Assembly (NCBI RefSeq): GCF_019711655.1
Contig: NZ_JAIGNU010000003.1
Coordinates: 62,001-126,000, forward strand
DNA length: 64,000 nt
Direction: 5' to 3'
Source: Qipengyuania mesophila
GTDB taxonomy: Bacteria > Pseudomonadota > Alphaproteobacteria > Sphingomonadales > Sphingomonadaceae
Shown piece after piece: positions 9,753 through 18,769 of the stretch (positions are counted from its first letter, which is position 1; the number at the start of each line of letters is the position of its first letter). A program made the position numbers and the translations under genes. The notes under the pieces are model-generated. The model saw only the letters and a program-made list of their open reading frames with translations. It ran no database searches and was not told where the DNA came from.

Positions 9753-11012
9753 ATGCGTCGTGTGGTCGTTACCGGACTTGGCCTCGTCACCCCCCTCGGC
9801 GGTGATGTCGAAACAACGTGGACAAACCTGATCGCTGGCAAGAGCGGGGCGGGGCCGATCACCCGTTTCGACACCACTGGGCAGAAATGCACCATCGCCT
9901 GCGAGGTGAAGCCCAAGGACCACGAATTCGGCTTCGATCCCGACAAGCGTGTCGACCACAAGGTCCAGCGGCAGGTCGATCCCTTCATCGTCTACGGCAT
10001 CGATGCCGCCGGCCAGGCGCTGGAGGATGCCGGGCTCGTCGACATGGACGACGACCTCAAGCAGCGCACCGGCGTCTCGATCGGTTCGGGCATCGGCGGC
10101 CTGCCGGGTATCGAGAGCGAGAGCATCGTGCTCCACGAGCGCGGTCCGGGCCGCGTCAGCCCTCATTTCGTCCACGGTCGGCTGATCAACCTCATCAGCG
10201 GCCAGGTCTCGATCAAATACGGCCTGATGGGCCCCAACCACGCGGTGGTGACCGCCTGTTCGACCGGCGCGCATTCGATCGGTGACGCAGCGCGCATGAT
10301 CAAGGACGGCGATGCCGACGTCATGCTGGCGGGCGGCGCGGAAGCGACCATCAACCCGCTCGGCGTGGCGGGCTTCGCACAGGCGCGCGCGCTCAACATG
10401 AGCATGAACGACCGCCCGACCGAGGCGAGCCGCCCCTATGACAAGGACCGCGACGGTTTCGTCATGGGCGAGGGCGCGGGCGTGGTCGTGCTGGAGGAAT
10501 ACGAACACGCCAAGGCGCGCGGCGCAAAGATCTATGCCGAGGTTGTCGGCTACGGCCTCTCCGGCGATGCCTATCACGTCACCGCGCCGCACCCCGAGGG
10601 CAAGGGCGCCGAACTCGCCATGAAGATGGCGCTGCGCAAGGCCGGGATGGAAACGACCGACATCGACTACGTCAACGCCCATGGCACCTCGACCATGGCC
10701 GACACGATCGAGCTCGGCGCGGTCAAGCGCGTGCTGGGTGACGATCTCGGCGGTGCCTCGATGAGCTCGACCAAGTCGGCGATCGGCCACCTGCTCGGCG
10801 GCGCCGGCGCGGTCGAGGCGATCTTCTGCATCCTCGCAATTCGCGACCAGATCGTCCCGCCCACGCTCAACCTCGACAATCCCGACGAGGGCACCGAAGG
10901 CGTCGACCTGGTTCCGCACGAAGCGAAGAAGCGCGAGGTCAAGGCCGCGCTCAACAACAGCTTCGGCTTCGGCGGCACCAATGCATCGCTGATCGTCAAG
11001 AAGGTCGACTGA
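9753..11012 (+). CDS. fabF: 3-oxoacyl-ACP synthase II
   Basis: A 419-residue condensing enzyme that extends acyl-ACP with malonyl-ACP. The active-site cysteine is Cys169 in [10 protein letters not shown]; the two histidines lie in [11 protein letters not shown] and [12 protein letters not shown]. Full length for KAS II. It follows acpP, the usual order in alphaproteobacteria, and its stop codon is one base from the mltG start, so the two are co-translated. Confidence 0.97.
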   Translation: MRRVVVTGLGLVTPLGGDVETTWTNLIAGKSGAGPITRFDTTGQKCTIACEVKPKDHEFGFDPDKRVDHKVQRQVDPFIVYGIDAAGQALEDAGLVDMDDDLKQRTGVSIGSGIGGLPGIESESIVLHERGPGRVSPHFVHGRLINLISGQVSIKYGLMGPNHAVVTACSTGAHSIGDAARMIKDGDADVMLAGGAEATINPLGVAGFAQARALNMSMNDRPTEASRPYDKDRDGFVMGEGAGVVVLEEYEHAKARGAKIYAEVVGYGLSGDAYHVTAPHPEGKGAELAMKMALRKAGMETTDIDYVNAHGTSTMADTIELGAVKRVLGDDLGGASMSSTKSAIGHLLGGAGAVEAIFCILAIRDQIVPPTLNLDNPDEGTEGVDLVPHEAKKREVKAALNNSFGFGGTNASLIVKKVD

Positions 11013-11013
11013 G

Positions 11014-11985
11014 GTGAAAAAGGCCGGCTGCCTGCTGGCAGGCGTGCTGTCACTGGTTCTCGCGGTGGCCGCGATCTGGTTCCTGTCGGGCTGGTGGGGC
11101 GGCGCCAATGTCGAGGAGGACACCAATTTCATCGTCCCCTCGGGCGCGAGCCTGACCACGGTCGCCGAAAAGCTCTCCGACGAGGGCTTGATCGGCGATG
11201 CCGACGGCTTCCTGCTGCGCGCCAAGATATTCGGCTCGTCCGATCCGATCATGGCGGGCGAATTCCTGCTGCCGGCCGGCGCCAGCAATGCCACCATCCT
11301 CGACACCTTCCAGCATGGCGAGGTGATCCGTCGCTTCGTCACCATTCCCGAAGGCATGCCTTCGATCATGGTGCACGAGCGGTTGATGGCGGAAGAGAAC
11401 CTGACCGGCGAAATCCCCGTGCCCGTCGAAGGCTCGGTGCTGCCCGATACCTATGATTTCGAGCGCGGCGAGGCGCGCAGCGCGGTACTCGCGCGGATGC
11501 AGGCGGCGATGCAGAACTATCTCGCCGAAGCCTGGCCCAAGCGCGCCCAGGGCATTGCGGTCGACAATGTGAAGGATGCGGTGACCCTCGCCTCGATCGT
11601 CGAGAAGGAAACCGGCAAGCCGAGCGAGCGGCGCATGGTCGCCGGGCTCTATTCGAACCGGGTCAAGGACGGCATGCTGCTGCAGGCCGATCCGACGATC
11701 ATCTACCCGATCACCAGGGGCAAGCCGCTCGGGCGCCGCATCAAGCAATCGGAGATCGCGGCGATCAACGATTACAACACCTATACCATGGTCGGCCTGC
11801 CCAAGGGGCCGATCACCAATCCGGGGCGCGAGGCGATCGCTGCGGTGCTCAACCCCGCCAAGACCAGCGCACGCTACATGGTTGCCGATGGCAGCGGCGG
11901 GCACGCCTTTGCCGAGACGCTCGACGAGCATAATCGCAACGTAGCCAAATGGTTCGAAATCCGTCGCCAGCGCGGCGAAATGTGA
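11014..11985 (+). CDS. mltG: Endolytic murein transglycosylase MltG
   Basis: A 323-residue inner-membrane enzyme that cuts nascent glycan strands and so sets their length. One N-terminal membrane anchor (residues about 5-25) is followed by a LysM-like domain and the YceG/MltG catalytic domain, with the family stretches LASIVEKETGKPSER and VGLPKGPITNPG; the catalytic Glu is in SIVEKET. The start is GTG one base after fabF. The fabF-mltG linkage is common in alphaproteobacteria. Confidence 0.95.
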   Translation: MKKAGCLLAGVLSLVLAVAAIWFLSGWWGGANVEEDTNFIVPSGASLTTVAEKLSDEGLIGDADGFLLRAKIFGSSDPIMAGEFLLPAGASNATILDTFQHGEVIRRFVTIPEGMPSIMVHERLMAEENLTGEIPVPVEGSVLPDTYDFERGEARSAVLARMQAAMQNYLAEAWPKRAQGIAVDNVKDAVTLASIVEKETGKPSERRMVAGLYSNRVKDGMLLQADPTIIYPITRGKPLGRRIKQSEIAAINDYNTYTMVGLPKGPITNPGREAIAAVLNPAKTSARYMVADGSGGHAFAETLDEHNRNVAKWFEIRRQRGEM

Positions 11986-12512
11986 GCGGGGAAGGCGACG
12001 CCCCGCTGATCGTCACTGCGCAATTGCCGCGCGACTTACAGGCCCGTTTCACCGCGCTGCGCACCGCGCATTTCCCGCCCGAGCGCAATTATCTCGACGC
12101 GCATGTCACGCTGTTCCATGCCTTGCCCGCCCAATGCGAGGACGAGGCGGCGAGCTATCTCAAGCGGCTTGTCGGCGAATTCGCACCCGTTGCCGGACAC
12201 GTCGAGGGGATCATGTCGCTCGGCCGCGGGACGGCGGTGAAACTGTCCAGTCCCGCCATGCTCGACCTGCGCGACATGATCGCCGATCATTTTCTCGGGA
12301 TGCTCACTCAGCAGGACCAGCATCGTCCGCGCCTCCATGTCACCGTGCAGAACAAGGTCAGCGGCAAGGAGGCCAAGGCGCTTCAGGTGGAACTGGCTGA
12401 CGCGATCGAGCCGCGGCCCTTCGCCTTTCGCGGCCTGGCGCTGCATCGCTACCGCGGCGGACCGTGGGAGATGATAAAGGAATTTGCATTTCGCGGGCGG
12501 GGCGCGGCATAA
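11982..12512 (+). CDS. 2H phosphoesterase / 2'-5' RNA ligase-like protein
   Basis: A 176-residue protein of the 2H phosphoesterase superfamily. Two H-x-T motifs are visible: HVTLFHAL near residue 40 and HVTVQNKV near residue 115. Such proteins hydrolyse or form 2'-5' phosphodiester or cyclic phosphate bonds in RNA and nucleotides; the substrate here is unknown. I start it at the GTG at 11982, which overlaps the mltG stop as GTGA and implies translational coupling; an ATG 33 bases upstream would add an unlikely extension inside mltG. Confidence 0.85.
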   Translation: MSGEGDAPLIVTAQLPRDLQARFTALRTAHFPPERNYLDAHVTLFHALPAQCEDEAASYLKRLVGEFAPVAGHVEGIMSLGRGTAVKLSSPAMLDLRDMIADHFLGMLTQQDQHRPRLHVTVQNKVSGKEAKALQVELADAIEPRPFAFRGLALHRYRGGPWEMIKEFAFRGRGAA

Positions 12513-12540
12513 GGAACCCCTGATACAGGGGGGATCGGAT

Positions 12541-13224
12541 ATGTCCGGAGTTGCCAGTATCTTGGCCTATGGGGCCGCGCTTCTGGCCGTCGTCGCGATG
12601 GCCGCCACGACGATCAGGCAGTTGCGTTATGCGATGCTGGTCGCCGGACTGGGTGTGTTCGGACATTTCGCGCTGACCGGTCAGGTCGGCTGGGCGGTGG
12701 TCGCTCTCATCTTCGTTGCCGTCAATGCGGTGCAGATATCGGTGCTGCGGCGACGCGCCCGGCGCGGGGCCATGCTCGAGGAGGAAACCAGCCTGTTCGA
12801 CCGCCTTCTCGGCATCGAGGATCCCGGCCGACAGGAACGCCTGCGCGATCTCATGACCTGGCGCGATGTCGAGGAGGGCGAGGTGCTGATGCGCCAGCAC
12901 CAACCCGATCCGCCGCTGATCTATGTCGCGCGGGGCGGGGTGCATGTCGAATGCGACGGGCGGATCGTCGGGACCTGCGGCCCGGAGGAATTCCTCGGCG
13001 AGATGAGCCTGGTGTCGGGCCAGACCGCCTCGGCCACGGTGATCGTCGCGCAGCGCTCGCGTGTGGCGACCTTCGATCGCGACGCACTGGCGCATTACGC
13101 TCGTGCGGTGCCCGAGGTCGATACCGCCCTGACGCATGCGCTCAATCGCGGTCTTGCGGCCAAGGTCAGGCGGATGAACGAGGCCGCCGCGCAGGGCTTC
13201 GCAGAAAACGCGCGCGAGGCGTAA
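12541..13224 (+). CDS. Membrane protein with cyclic-nucleotide-binding domain
   Basis: A 227-residue protein with two or three N-terminal membrane segments (residues about 5-65) and a C-terminal cNMP-binding fold: ECDGRIVGTCGPEEFLGEMSL carries the FLGE core of the phosphate-binding cassette, but the usual arginine of the R-T-A motif is not obvious (GQTASATV). It resembles Popeye/Crp-like membrane proteins of sphingomonads. The ATG at 12541 follows GGGGGA. Role unknown; it may sense cAMP or simply use the fold. Confidence 0.8.
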   Translation: MSGVASILAYGAALLAVVAMAATTIRQLRYAMLVAGLGVFGHFALTGQVGWAVVALIFVAVNAVQISVLRRRARRGAMLEEETSLFDRLLGIEDPGRQERLRDLMTWRDVEEGEVLMRQHQPDPPLIYVARGGVHVECDGRIVGTCGPEEFLGEMSLVSGQTASATVIVAQRSRVATFDRDALAHYARAVPEVDTALTHALNRGLAAKVRRMNEAAAQGFAENAREA

Positions 13225-13304
13225 ATGCGCGGTTGACCGCGTGCCCCGACCACCCTAAATGCGCCGCCTGCCGAGCGGCCATCTGCCCCGGCATGCCTCT
13301 TTGG

Positions 13305-13381
13305 GGCGGAGTAGCTCAGGTGGTTAGAGCAGCGGAATCATAATCCGCGTGTCGGGGGTTCGAGTCCCTCCTCCGCTACCA
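13305..13381 (+). tRNA. tRNA-Met (anticodon CAU), island integration site
   Basis: A complete 77-base cloverleaf including CCA. The acceptor strands are GGCGGAG and CTCCGCT, the D-arm is GCTC/GAGC, the anticodon arm is GCGGA-ATCATAA-TCCGC with anticodon CAU, and the T-arm carries TTCGAGT. It most resembles alphaproteobacterial elongator tRNA-Met; a tRNA-Ile2 (lysidine-modified CAU) is the alternative. Its last 48 bases are repeated at 30693, marking it as the attB of a 17.4 kb island. The gene stays intact because the island carries the same 3' end. Confidence 0.95.
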
Positions 13382-13383
13382 AA
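13334..13383 (+). repeat. attL: left 50 bp direct repeat of the island
   Basis: Fifty bases running from the anticodon stem of tRNA-Met to two bases past its CCA are identical to 30693-30742. This is the classic footprint of a tyrosine integrase recombining in the 3' half of a tRNA gene. Confidence 0.93.
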
Positions 13384-13534
13384 AATCTTCATGATAGCTT
13401 GAGCGTTAGCCGAGCTTCATGCATGAATTAGGCAATTTCCGGTTCATCTGATTTTCGCAGTTAGCAGCCATTTCCCTTGGCGTTCAGGCTGCTCCGTGCA
13501 ACATTGATACGAAACGGGAACGAGGAGAGCCGCA

Positions 13535-13912
13535 GTGCCGCGCGACGAGCAGGCCCAACCCGATGACAAGCCGTTCGGATGGCGACCGCTCACTGAGGAG
13601 GACCGCAAGGCCTACGAGGAACTTGGTTGGAGTGAGGACGCTATTGCATCAATCGAAGCCAAGAATGCCTACACGCCTATAGAGAACGCTGTCTTGGCCT
13701 ATGAAATGTCGGCAGCGATCCTTGCGGTCGCGACAAAACATCTTGGCTCTCAATTTCTAGACGATGTCCTGGCTGAGTTCGACAGGCGAGTGGTCGAGAT
13801 GAATGAGAGCGGTAGGGTCGAAGATGAGGTCGAGGCAAAAATCCTTGAGGCCTTCGTGGAGGGTAGCAATTGGAAGGGAATAACTCAAAGGATGGCGAAG
13901 GGAGCGGATTGA
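13535..13912 (+). CDS. Hypothetical protein
   Basis: A 125-residue, acidic, probably helical cytoplasmic protein starting at GTG after GAGGAGAG. No membrane segment or known motif. It is the first gene inside the left end of the island, ahead of the PIN-domain pair but 93 bases from it. I do not recognise the family. Confidence 0.65.
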   Translation: MPRDEQAQPDDKPFGWRPLTEEDRKAYEELGWSEDAIASIEAKNAYTPIENAVLAYEMSAAILAVATKHLGSQFLDDVLAEFDRRVVEMNESGRVEDEVEAKILEAFVEGSNWKGITQRMAKGAD

Positions 13913-14005
13913 AGGAAAGACGCATTTGCGCCTTCTCGTGTCGCTGCCAAGGCAAGCATAAATTAATCGACACGAGTGATCCTAGCGCACAGGATTGAGT
14001 GAGCG

Positions 14006-14755
14006 ATGAACACCGAATTTACCTTCAGGATCGCCGGCAGCTACAAGCCGAGCGATATTCCTATGGAGCGATTGGGCGAATACCTGGTCGCGCTTGGCGA
14101 ATTGTTCGGCGAGAAAGATTCCGTCCATTTTGCCCGCCTTACCGAGAGCTCAACCGTCGTCCACGCTAGGATCGAGCCTCCCGCAGTTCCGAAAGTTGAG
14201 CGTCGGGTTCGAATGGTTGCGGCGGGGGAGGGGACGCGTAGTGCTCGAAAGGCATACGATCGCCTGGACGACATGCTGCGCAGCGACAATGCGACAGGGT
14301 CGCTGGTCGGTGGAGATGGCAATGTGATCCGCGTGGACTTCCAAGGCCGGAACCGACCCGCTGAAATGACATATGGGCCTATCAAGCAGATGGGAGCGCT
14401 CGACGGTGAGGTTATTCGAGTCGAGGGACGAGATTCCACCGTGCACGTAGGAATAGTCGATGGCACTGAGAGTTATTCTCTGGAGGCGCCTGAGGCGATG
14501 GGCCGTGAGCTCGCAGCACTATTTCGTATTGGTCTGGTGAGATTCCATGGTGAGGGAACATGGCTGCGGCATGGCGATGGCAGGTGGGAACTTCGCCGCT
14601 TCAAGATCGACCGTATCGAAAGCAAGCTTGATCGTGCTCCTGTGAGCGAAGTGGTAGCTGCCTTGCGTGAAATCGGCCCAGGTAGGTGGGCTAAGTCTAG
14701 AGATCCGATCGGGGAGCTTCTTGCCGAACGCAAGGGCGGGGAGAGTGAGCATTGA
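14006..14755 (+). CDS. Hypothetical partner of PIN-domain protein
   Basis: A 249-residue soluble protein of mixed strand-rich sequence without signal peptide or known catalytic motif. The N-terminal third (FTFRIAGSYKPSDIPMERLG) is a possible binding domain, and a basic region around residues 60-90 could contact nucleic acid. Its stop overlaps the TTG start of the PIN gene by four bases, so the two proteins are made together in a fixed ratio, as in toxin-antitoxin pairs; at 249 residues it is much larger than ordinary VapB antitoxins. Function unknown. Confidence 0.75.
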   Translation: MNTEFTFRIAGSYKPSDIPMERLGEYLVALGELFGEKDSVHFARLTESSTVVHARIEPPAVPKVERRVRMVAAGEGTRSARKAYDRLDDMLRSDNATGSLVGGDGNVIRVDFQGRNRPAEMTYGPIKQMGALDGEVIRVEGRDSTVHVGIVDGTESYSLEAPEAMGRELAALFRIGLVRFHGEGTWLRHGDGRWELRRFKIDRIESKLDRAPVSEVVAALREIGPGRWAKSRDPIGELLAERKGGESEH

Positions 14756-15264
14756 TCGTCGCCGCCGATGCGTCTGTCATCCTTCATCTGATCGATCCGG
14801 ATTTGCCGACGCGCCCGGATGAGCGGGGCAATCCGGTTTCGAACTGCCGAGCTCGCATCGAGCACTTGTTGGACACGATGTCCAAGCGCGGTGACGTTCT
14901 TGTTGTGCCAACGCCCGCCCTCGCGGAGATGCTGACAAAGGGGGATGATGTCGGAAACGATTGGCTGTCAGTGCTTCATGGTAAGCGAGCGATACGAATT
15001 GCTCCTTTCGATGAAATGGCCGCTGTCGAATGTGCAGCTCTGGCTCGGAACCGAAAGCAACGGCGTCCAACTTCAGGTAGAGACAAGTCGAAATTCGACG
15101 AGCAAATTGTGGCGATTGCGGTAGTCGCACGAGCTGAGGAAATCCTCTCGGACGACCAAGATATTCGCAATTTGGCACCGCCGTCGATCGCGGTGCGGGG
15201 TATTGCTGATCTCGACCTTCCACCCGAAGCCGCTCAGTCAGACATGTTTCCTGATCAGGACTAG
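14752..15264 (+). CDS. PIN-domain ribonuclease-like protein
   Basis: A 170-residue protein with the PIN fold: ADASVIL with Asp6, PALAEM with Glu59, KFDEQIV with Asp116 and SDDQD with Asp134/135 give the acidic cluster that binds metal in VapC-type RNases. It starts at TTG overlapping the previous stop. At 170 residues it is longer than a typical VapC (about 130). The likely role is a toxin or defence RNase held in check by, or working with, the 249-residue upstream protein; that is inference from context. Confidence 0.78.
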   Translation: MIVAADASVILHLIDPDLPTRPDERGNPVSNCRARIEHLLDTMSKRGDVLVVPTPALAEMLTKGDDVGNDWLSVLHGKRAIRIAPFDEMAAVECAALARNRKQRRPTSGRDKSKFDEQIVAIAVVARAEEILSDDQDIRNLAPPSIAVRGIADLDLPPEAAQSDMFPDQD

Positions 15265-15754
15265 GCCTGTCAAATCGACTCATGGATATCGCGATGCGCG
15301 CCCATTACCGCATTGACAAACCGGACCAAACTTCAGCGACACGGCAATCCATACAGTGCGTCGTTCGTTTGCGACCGGACTACGGTAGGGCGTAATCGTC
15401 AGCTTCCCAAGCTGACAGCAATCGCAGACTTCTGCGCTTTCCGGTGTAAACTCCACCGAAATCGGCCCTTTTCTTTTCAATGCGTTGCGAGATCGCTGTA
15501 AACCGCCAGGGGCATGCGCGCATGACCGCCCAGCGGCATAGGACCGCCGGAAGCGGACGGGGGCCGTTCACGACCTGTGTGGTGACGGCTCTCCCTTGGC
15601 AGCCTTGCGTCTCGTTCGAAGCCGTTCGACCACAATGTTAGCGTTCTTGAATGCCGACATCCGAATCCTGATCGGATTGCCGCCTCTACAATCGCCAACT
15701 CGAGGCGCTTAGGATAACAATGTTCTCTCACAGGCTGAGATCGGAACTACGCAA
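15265..15754. other. Gene-free stretch, 490 bases
   Basis: No convincing gene. A perfect hairpin GTCAGCTT-CCC-AAGCTGAC lies at 15398-15416 without a T-run. A minus-strand frame at 15280-15480 would give a 66-residue cysteine-containing peptide (CDCC, CQC) but has no clear ribosome site; I leave it unannotated. Confidence 0.45.
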
Positions 15755-17071
15755 ATGATGGTGGGTCGGCGGCAGAAGCCGTTCTTTGAAATGGTAGAGC
15801 TGCTCCGCGCGATTGAAGCGGATCAGGACGACTTTGCTTCGGTCAAAGCCCTAAACCTCCTCATATTGAAGGAAATCATTCTCGCGGAGCTGAGGCAGGA
15901 CAAGCATCGCGCTAAGCACAAAGAATTGAAGCGGCAGCTGAAAACAGGCCGCGGGACGAAGGAGGTCAGCAGGGCGCTCAGAACAAAGATAAAGCGCACT
16001 GCAGGGTTCATCGATCGATGCGCCAAGCAGATCTACATCTGGAAATGCTGCGGAGATGCGCTCGCGTTTCTCTACCTTGATAAGTTCGCGATCAAGCACG
16101 CCTACTTTGACACCGACCGCTTCGCCATAAAACGCGACGCCGGGATGATCCGTGGCAAAGTGGGATTGGTTGGCGAGTTGACGTGCCTCTTCAGTGCCCT
16201 TGAGCACAAGGTGCCAGCAGTCCTTTCCGACATCACCAACACCATCCGCTTTGGCGATGTTTGTCTGCTCGGCGCTTCCGATCCTGTGCCTATCGAGGTG
16301 AAAAGCAGCCCGAAGCAAAATGGCCGAGGCAAGAGGCAGGCTGAAGCGATCGAGAAACTGCGCAGCTTCTTGGAGACTGATCGTGCGGTAGGCTACCGAG
16401 GAGCACCTGGTGAAACGAAGCGACAAGCAGTTAACCTGCCTGAGCGCACTAACGTCGAAGCGCTGAACGCGTGCATCGCTGATGCCAAAAGGACAGGGTT
16501 CGCAATTTCTCGGCCGGAACCAGGCGTTGCTTACGCAGTAATAGCCGGAGGGCAGCCCGACTACGCAGCGATCGTCGGGCCGTTCGCTGACGAGCGGGGC
16601 GCGTTCTGGTCGCTGAACGGCGACAAGAACGATTTCGCGTGGGCGCCCTATATGCCCTTCATACTGACTATCCGCGACCCCCAGCACCTTCTAGATTTTA
16701 TTGAGGGCAGGATCTTTATCATCGTTGGCGCGAGCATGGACGAACTGTGCAGGCAGATGGCCGCACCAGGATGGCAAATCGCATTCGATCCAGCGAGCGA
16801 CTACGCTCTTCATTGTGTTCACGAATCCGGGGGCGTGGTCGGCATCTCTCAGCAGTTCGTCGCGCGGGTCGCGTATGAGTTTGTATCGTTGTCCTGGATC
16901 GCGGACTGCCAGCGAAAGTGTTTGGAAACACTCCGCGCGGGGGCGATGAACACCTACGGCCCGTTCCAGCCGGTCGATGTCGCGCAGATGCACAATTATA
17001 TGTTTGGGGAGCGTCGTTGGCTTCGCAGCGATGCCGAGGCGTTTTTCGTGCAAGATTCGCTAGGTGACTAG
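15755..17071 (+). CDS. Unknown protein with PD-(D/E)XK-nuclease-like signature
   Basis: A 438-residue soluble protein. Residues 30-90 are basic and helical. Residues 137-183 carry an acidic pattern that fits the PD-(D/E)XK fold: Glu141 in VGELT, Asp168 in FGDVCLL, and Glu181-x-Lys183 in IEVKSS. Such domains occur in restriction and other anti-phage nucleases and are typical of islands like this one. The C-terminal half (about 220-438) has no motif I recognise. The gene stands alone between two non-coding stretches. The nuclease call is inferred from the motif only. Confidence 0.7.
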   Translation: MMVGRRQKPFFEMVELLRAIEADQDDFASVKALNLLILKEIILAELRQDKHRAKHKELKRQLKTGRGTKEVSRALRTKIKRTAGFIDRCAKQIYIWKCCGDALAFLYLDKFAIKHAYFDTDRFAIKRDAGMIRGKVGLVGELTCLFSALEHKVPAVLSDITNTIRFGDVCLLGASDPVPIEVKSSPKQNGRGKRQAEAIEKLRSFLETDRAVGYRGAPGETKRQAVNLPERTNVEALNACIADAKRTGFAISRPEPGVAYAVIAGGQPDYAAIVGPFADERGAFWSLNGDKNDFAWAPYMPFILTIRDPQHLLDFIEGRIFIIVGASMDELCRQMAAPGWQIAFDPASDYALHCVHESGGVVGISQQFVARVAYEFVSLSWIADCQRKCLETLRAGAMNTYGPFQPVDVAQMHNYMFGERRWLRSDAEAFFVQDSLGD

Positions 17072-17392
17072 GGCACGATGCTAAACAAGGCCGCTTATTC
17101 ACAAACTTTGCCGCGGCCGCCAAACCCGACAGCTATTGGTAAGGACCCGACACCGCGTGAAGGTAGCTCTATGCGCGACCCAGCGCTGAACCCGACAGTC
17201 GATCGACCGCGCAGTTATGCTCTTCGACGGTATTTTTGCCATGGTGCGCCTTCCGAGCCATTGGCTGAGGTTCCATCCTCGGTGGATGGCTGGATTGCCT
17301 CAACTACGGCTAATTGGCATCATCAGGGTCGCGCGCGCTGGCAATGACTAGGACTTCGCCATATGGCAGCAAAGCGATCAGGTCACCGTGAC
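17072..17392. other. Gene-free stretch, 321 bases
   Basis: An open frame at 17078-17347 would give 89 residues of biased composition with no ribosome site or motif; I see nothing convincing here. Confidence 0.45.
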
Positions 17393-17941
17393 CTAGACGC
17401 TATTCAGCGCCCGATAGACGCTCGCTCGTGCGATCCCCAGCTCCGTTGCTATGTGGGTTGCTCCCAGACCCTGATCGCGGAGAGAGCGCACCTGCTCGAC
17501 GTCAACGGTAGGTTTGCGCCCCTTGTATACACCAGCCGCCTTGGCGCGCTCTATGCCTTCGCGTTGACGTTCTTTGCGGATGTCGGTCTCGAACTCTGCG
17601 ACGGCGCCGAGTATGCCGAGGATCAACTTCCCCATGCTTGTGGTCGTATCGACCGCACCTTGCTGAACACACCGGAACCCGACTTGCTTCGCTGATAGCT
17701 GGGCGATGATGTTATGCAGGTCGCGACCGGATCGAGCTAGACGGTCGAGGCGCGTGACCACGAGCGTGTCACCTTCGCGCAGCCAGTCGAGGCATTCTTC
17801 AAGCGCTAGGCGGTCGTTGCGCGATGTCCCGGTGACCTTCTCCGAGAAGACCTTTTCGCACCCCGCGTCGGCGAGCTGCTCAAGCTGGAGGTCGAGATTC
17901 TGGGAGCTGCTACTGACGCGTGCGTATCCGACTATGCTCAT
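17393..17941 (-). CDS. Serine recombinase, resolvase/invertase family
   Basis: A 182-residue small serine recombinase. The catalytic Ser10 is in YARVSSSSQ, TRLDRLARSGRDL holds the conserved active-site arginines, and the C-terminal helix-turn-helix (GLGATHIATELGIARASVYRAL) binds the crossover site. Length is normal for Tn3-type resolvases and DNA invertases. No transposase is beside it, so it may serve site-specific resolution of the island or a lost transposon. Inverted half-sites lie just upstream (17957-18043). Confidence 0.92.
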   Translation of the reverse strand: MSIVGYARVSSSSQNLDLQLEQLADAGCEKVFSEKVTGTSRNDRLALEECLDWLREGDTLVVTRLDRLARSGRDLHNIIAQLSAKQVGFRCVQQGAVDTTTSMGKLILGILGAVAEFETDIRKERQREGIERAKAAGVYKGRKPTVDVEQVRSLRDQGLGATHIATELGIARASVYRALNSV

Positions 17942-17956
17942 GTGCTGGTTCTCGCT

Positions 17957-18043
17957 GTCTCAATGGGGTCTAGAGTTAGCGCAGCATAGCGTCTCACAAT
18001 CGGGATCGAACCCGTATGAGACACTCCGTGGACGCCGTGAGAC
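17957..18043. promoter_or_regulatory. Candidate res site of the resolvase
   Basis: Four copies of the hexamer GTCTCA or its complement TGAGAC lie within 87 bases upstream of the resolvase: two forward at 17957 and 17991, and two inverted at 18017 and 18038. The middle pair encloses a further GC-rich inverted repeat (CGGG/CCCG). Clustered inverted half-sites upstream of the gene are what res or crossover sites look like. Binding is inference. Confidence 0.4.
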
Positions 18044-18143
18044 GCCTCGGATGGGTATACTCTTCGGGCGCGAGGCCCTGGGAAAACACTTGCTCGTTGG
18101 GCGAGCGACTTCGTTAGAGGAGGGAAGCGCTTGCCCGACAAGG

Positions 18144-18210
18144 AATGTCCGCTCTTGGGTGTCCGAAGAAAACAAGCGAACGTCGGATCATGGGTGGAAA
18201 GCTGCCGTCC
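18144..18210. repeat. Dispersed intergenic repeat, copy 1
   Basis: Starts AATGTCCGCT and ends GGGTGGAAAGCTGCCGTC. The two ends are partly complementary, so the unit can fold back. Copies 2-4 share these ends and lie between the following small genes. Confidence 0.55.
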
Positions 18211-18215
18211 CCCAG

Positions 18216-18638
18216 TCAGCGAGGCACTCGCGCGAACTGGCTGGCAAACTTCAAGTTGTATGCGTGAAGCTCGCCATCGGGCGTAATGACCAACTCGGTG
18301 ATATTGGAACGCTGAAAGGTGTCGTCTTTTGCCTCGTCGTTGACCTTGAGGCTGACCGTGACAGCGCCATCCACCTGACCAACCAGCTTGTAATCGTATT
18401 CGACGGTCTGCCCGGAATACGCAACCTCGCCACCGCTTACGACGAGCTCCGTCGAAGGATCATCCAGGTCAGCCCAAGAACCCTGCATCTCAGTTGGAAG
18501 GGGCGCATCTCGCTTTAGTCGTTCTTCCATGTGTGCGGGCATGCCCTTTGCTGCGGCTTGTGGTGCGATGACCAGTGCTAATAAAACCGCCATCCCCATG
18601 GCGCTGCAAAATCGGATAGATGGCAAATCTAATGACAT
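18216..18638 (-). CDS. Secreted hypothetical protein
   Basis: A 140-residue protein with a signal peptide (SMGMAVLLALVIAPQAAAKG-like core, cleavage after AAA). The mature part is strand-rich and resembles small periplasmic domains; no catalytic motif. I choose the ATG at 18638 because the longer reading from 18707 would cross repeat copy 2. The gene sits between repeat copies 1 and 2. No family recognised. Confidence 0.6.
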   Translation of the reverse strand: MSLDLPSIRFCSAMGMAVLLALVIAPQAAAKGMPAHMEERLKRDAPLPTEMQGSWADLDDPSTELVVSGGEVAYSGQTVEYDYKLVGQVDGAVTVSLKVNDEAKDDTFQRSNITELVITPDGELHAYNLKFASQFARVPR

Positions 18639-18663
18639 CGGGGCCAGCTTGCAGCGCAATCTC

Positions 18664-18755
18664 AATGTCCGCAATCGGGTAATTCGCCGCCGGTCAGCTT
18701 CTGGCAAATCGCCACCTCGGTGAAAGCGTCTCCAGATGGGTGGGAAGCTGCCGTC
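18664..18755. repeat. Dispersed intergenic repeat, copy 2
   Basis: Starts AATGTCCGC, carries GCCGGTCAGCTTCTGGCA in the middle and ends GGGTGGGAAGCTGCCGTC. The middle matches copy 3 closely (GTCGGTCGGCTCCTGGCA). Confidence 0.55.
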
Positions 18756-18769
18756 GAGGAAGTATGGAT

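Noticed and set aside
9663..11369. 568-residue frame antisense to fabF
   Set aside because: It mirrors the codon pattern of fabF and its neighbour on the other strand and has no recognisable domain; a GC-rich shadow.
17991..18022. tRNA-like fragment (T-arm-like GGGATCGAACCCG)
   Set aside because: No acceptor stem, anticodon arm or CCA can be drawn; better explained as inverted repeats upstream of the resolvase.
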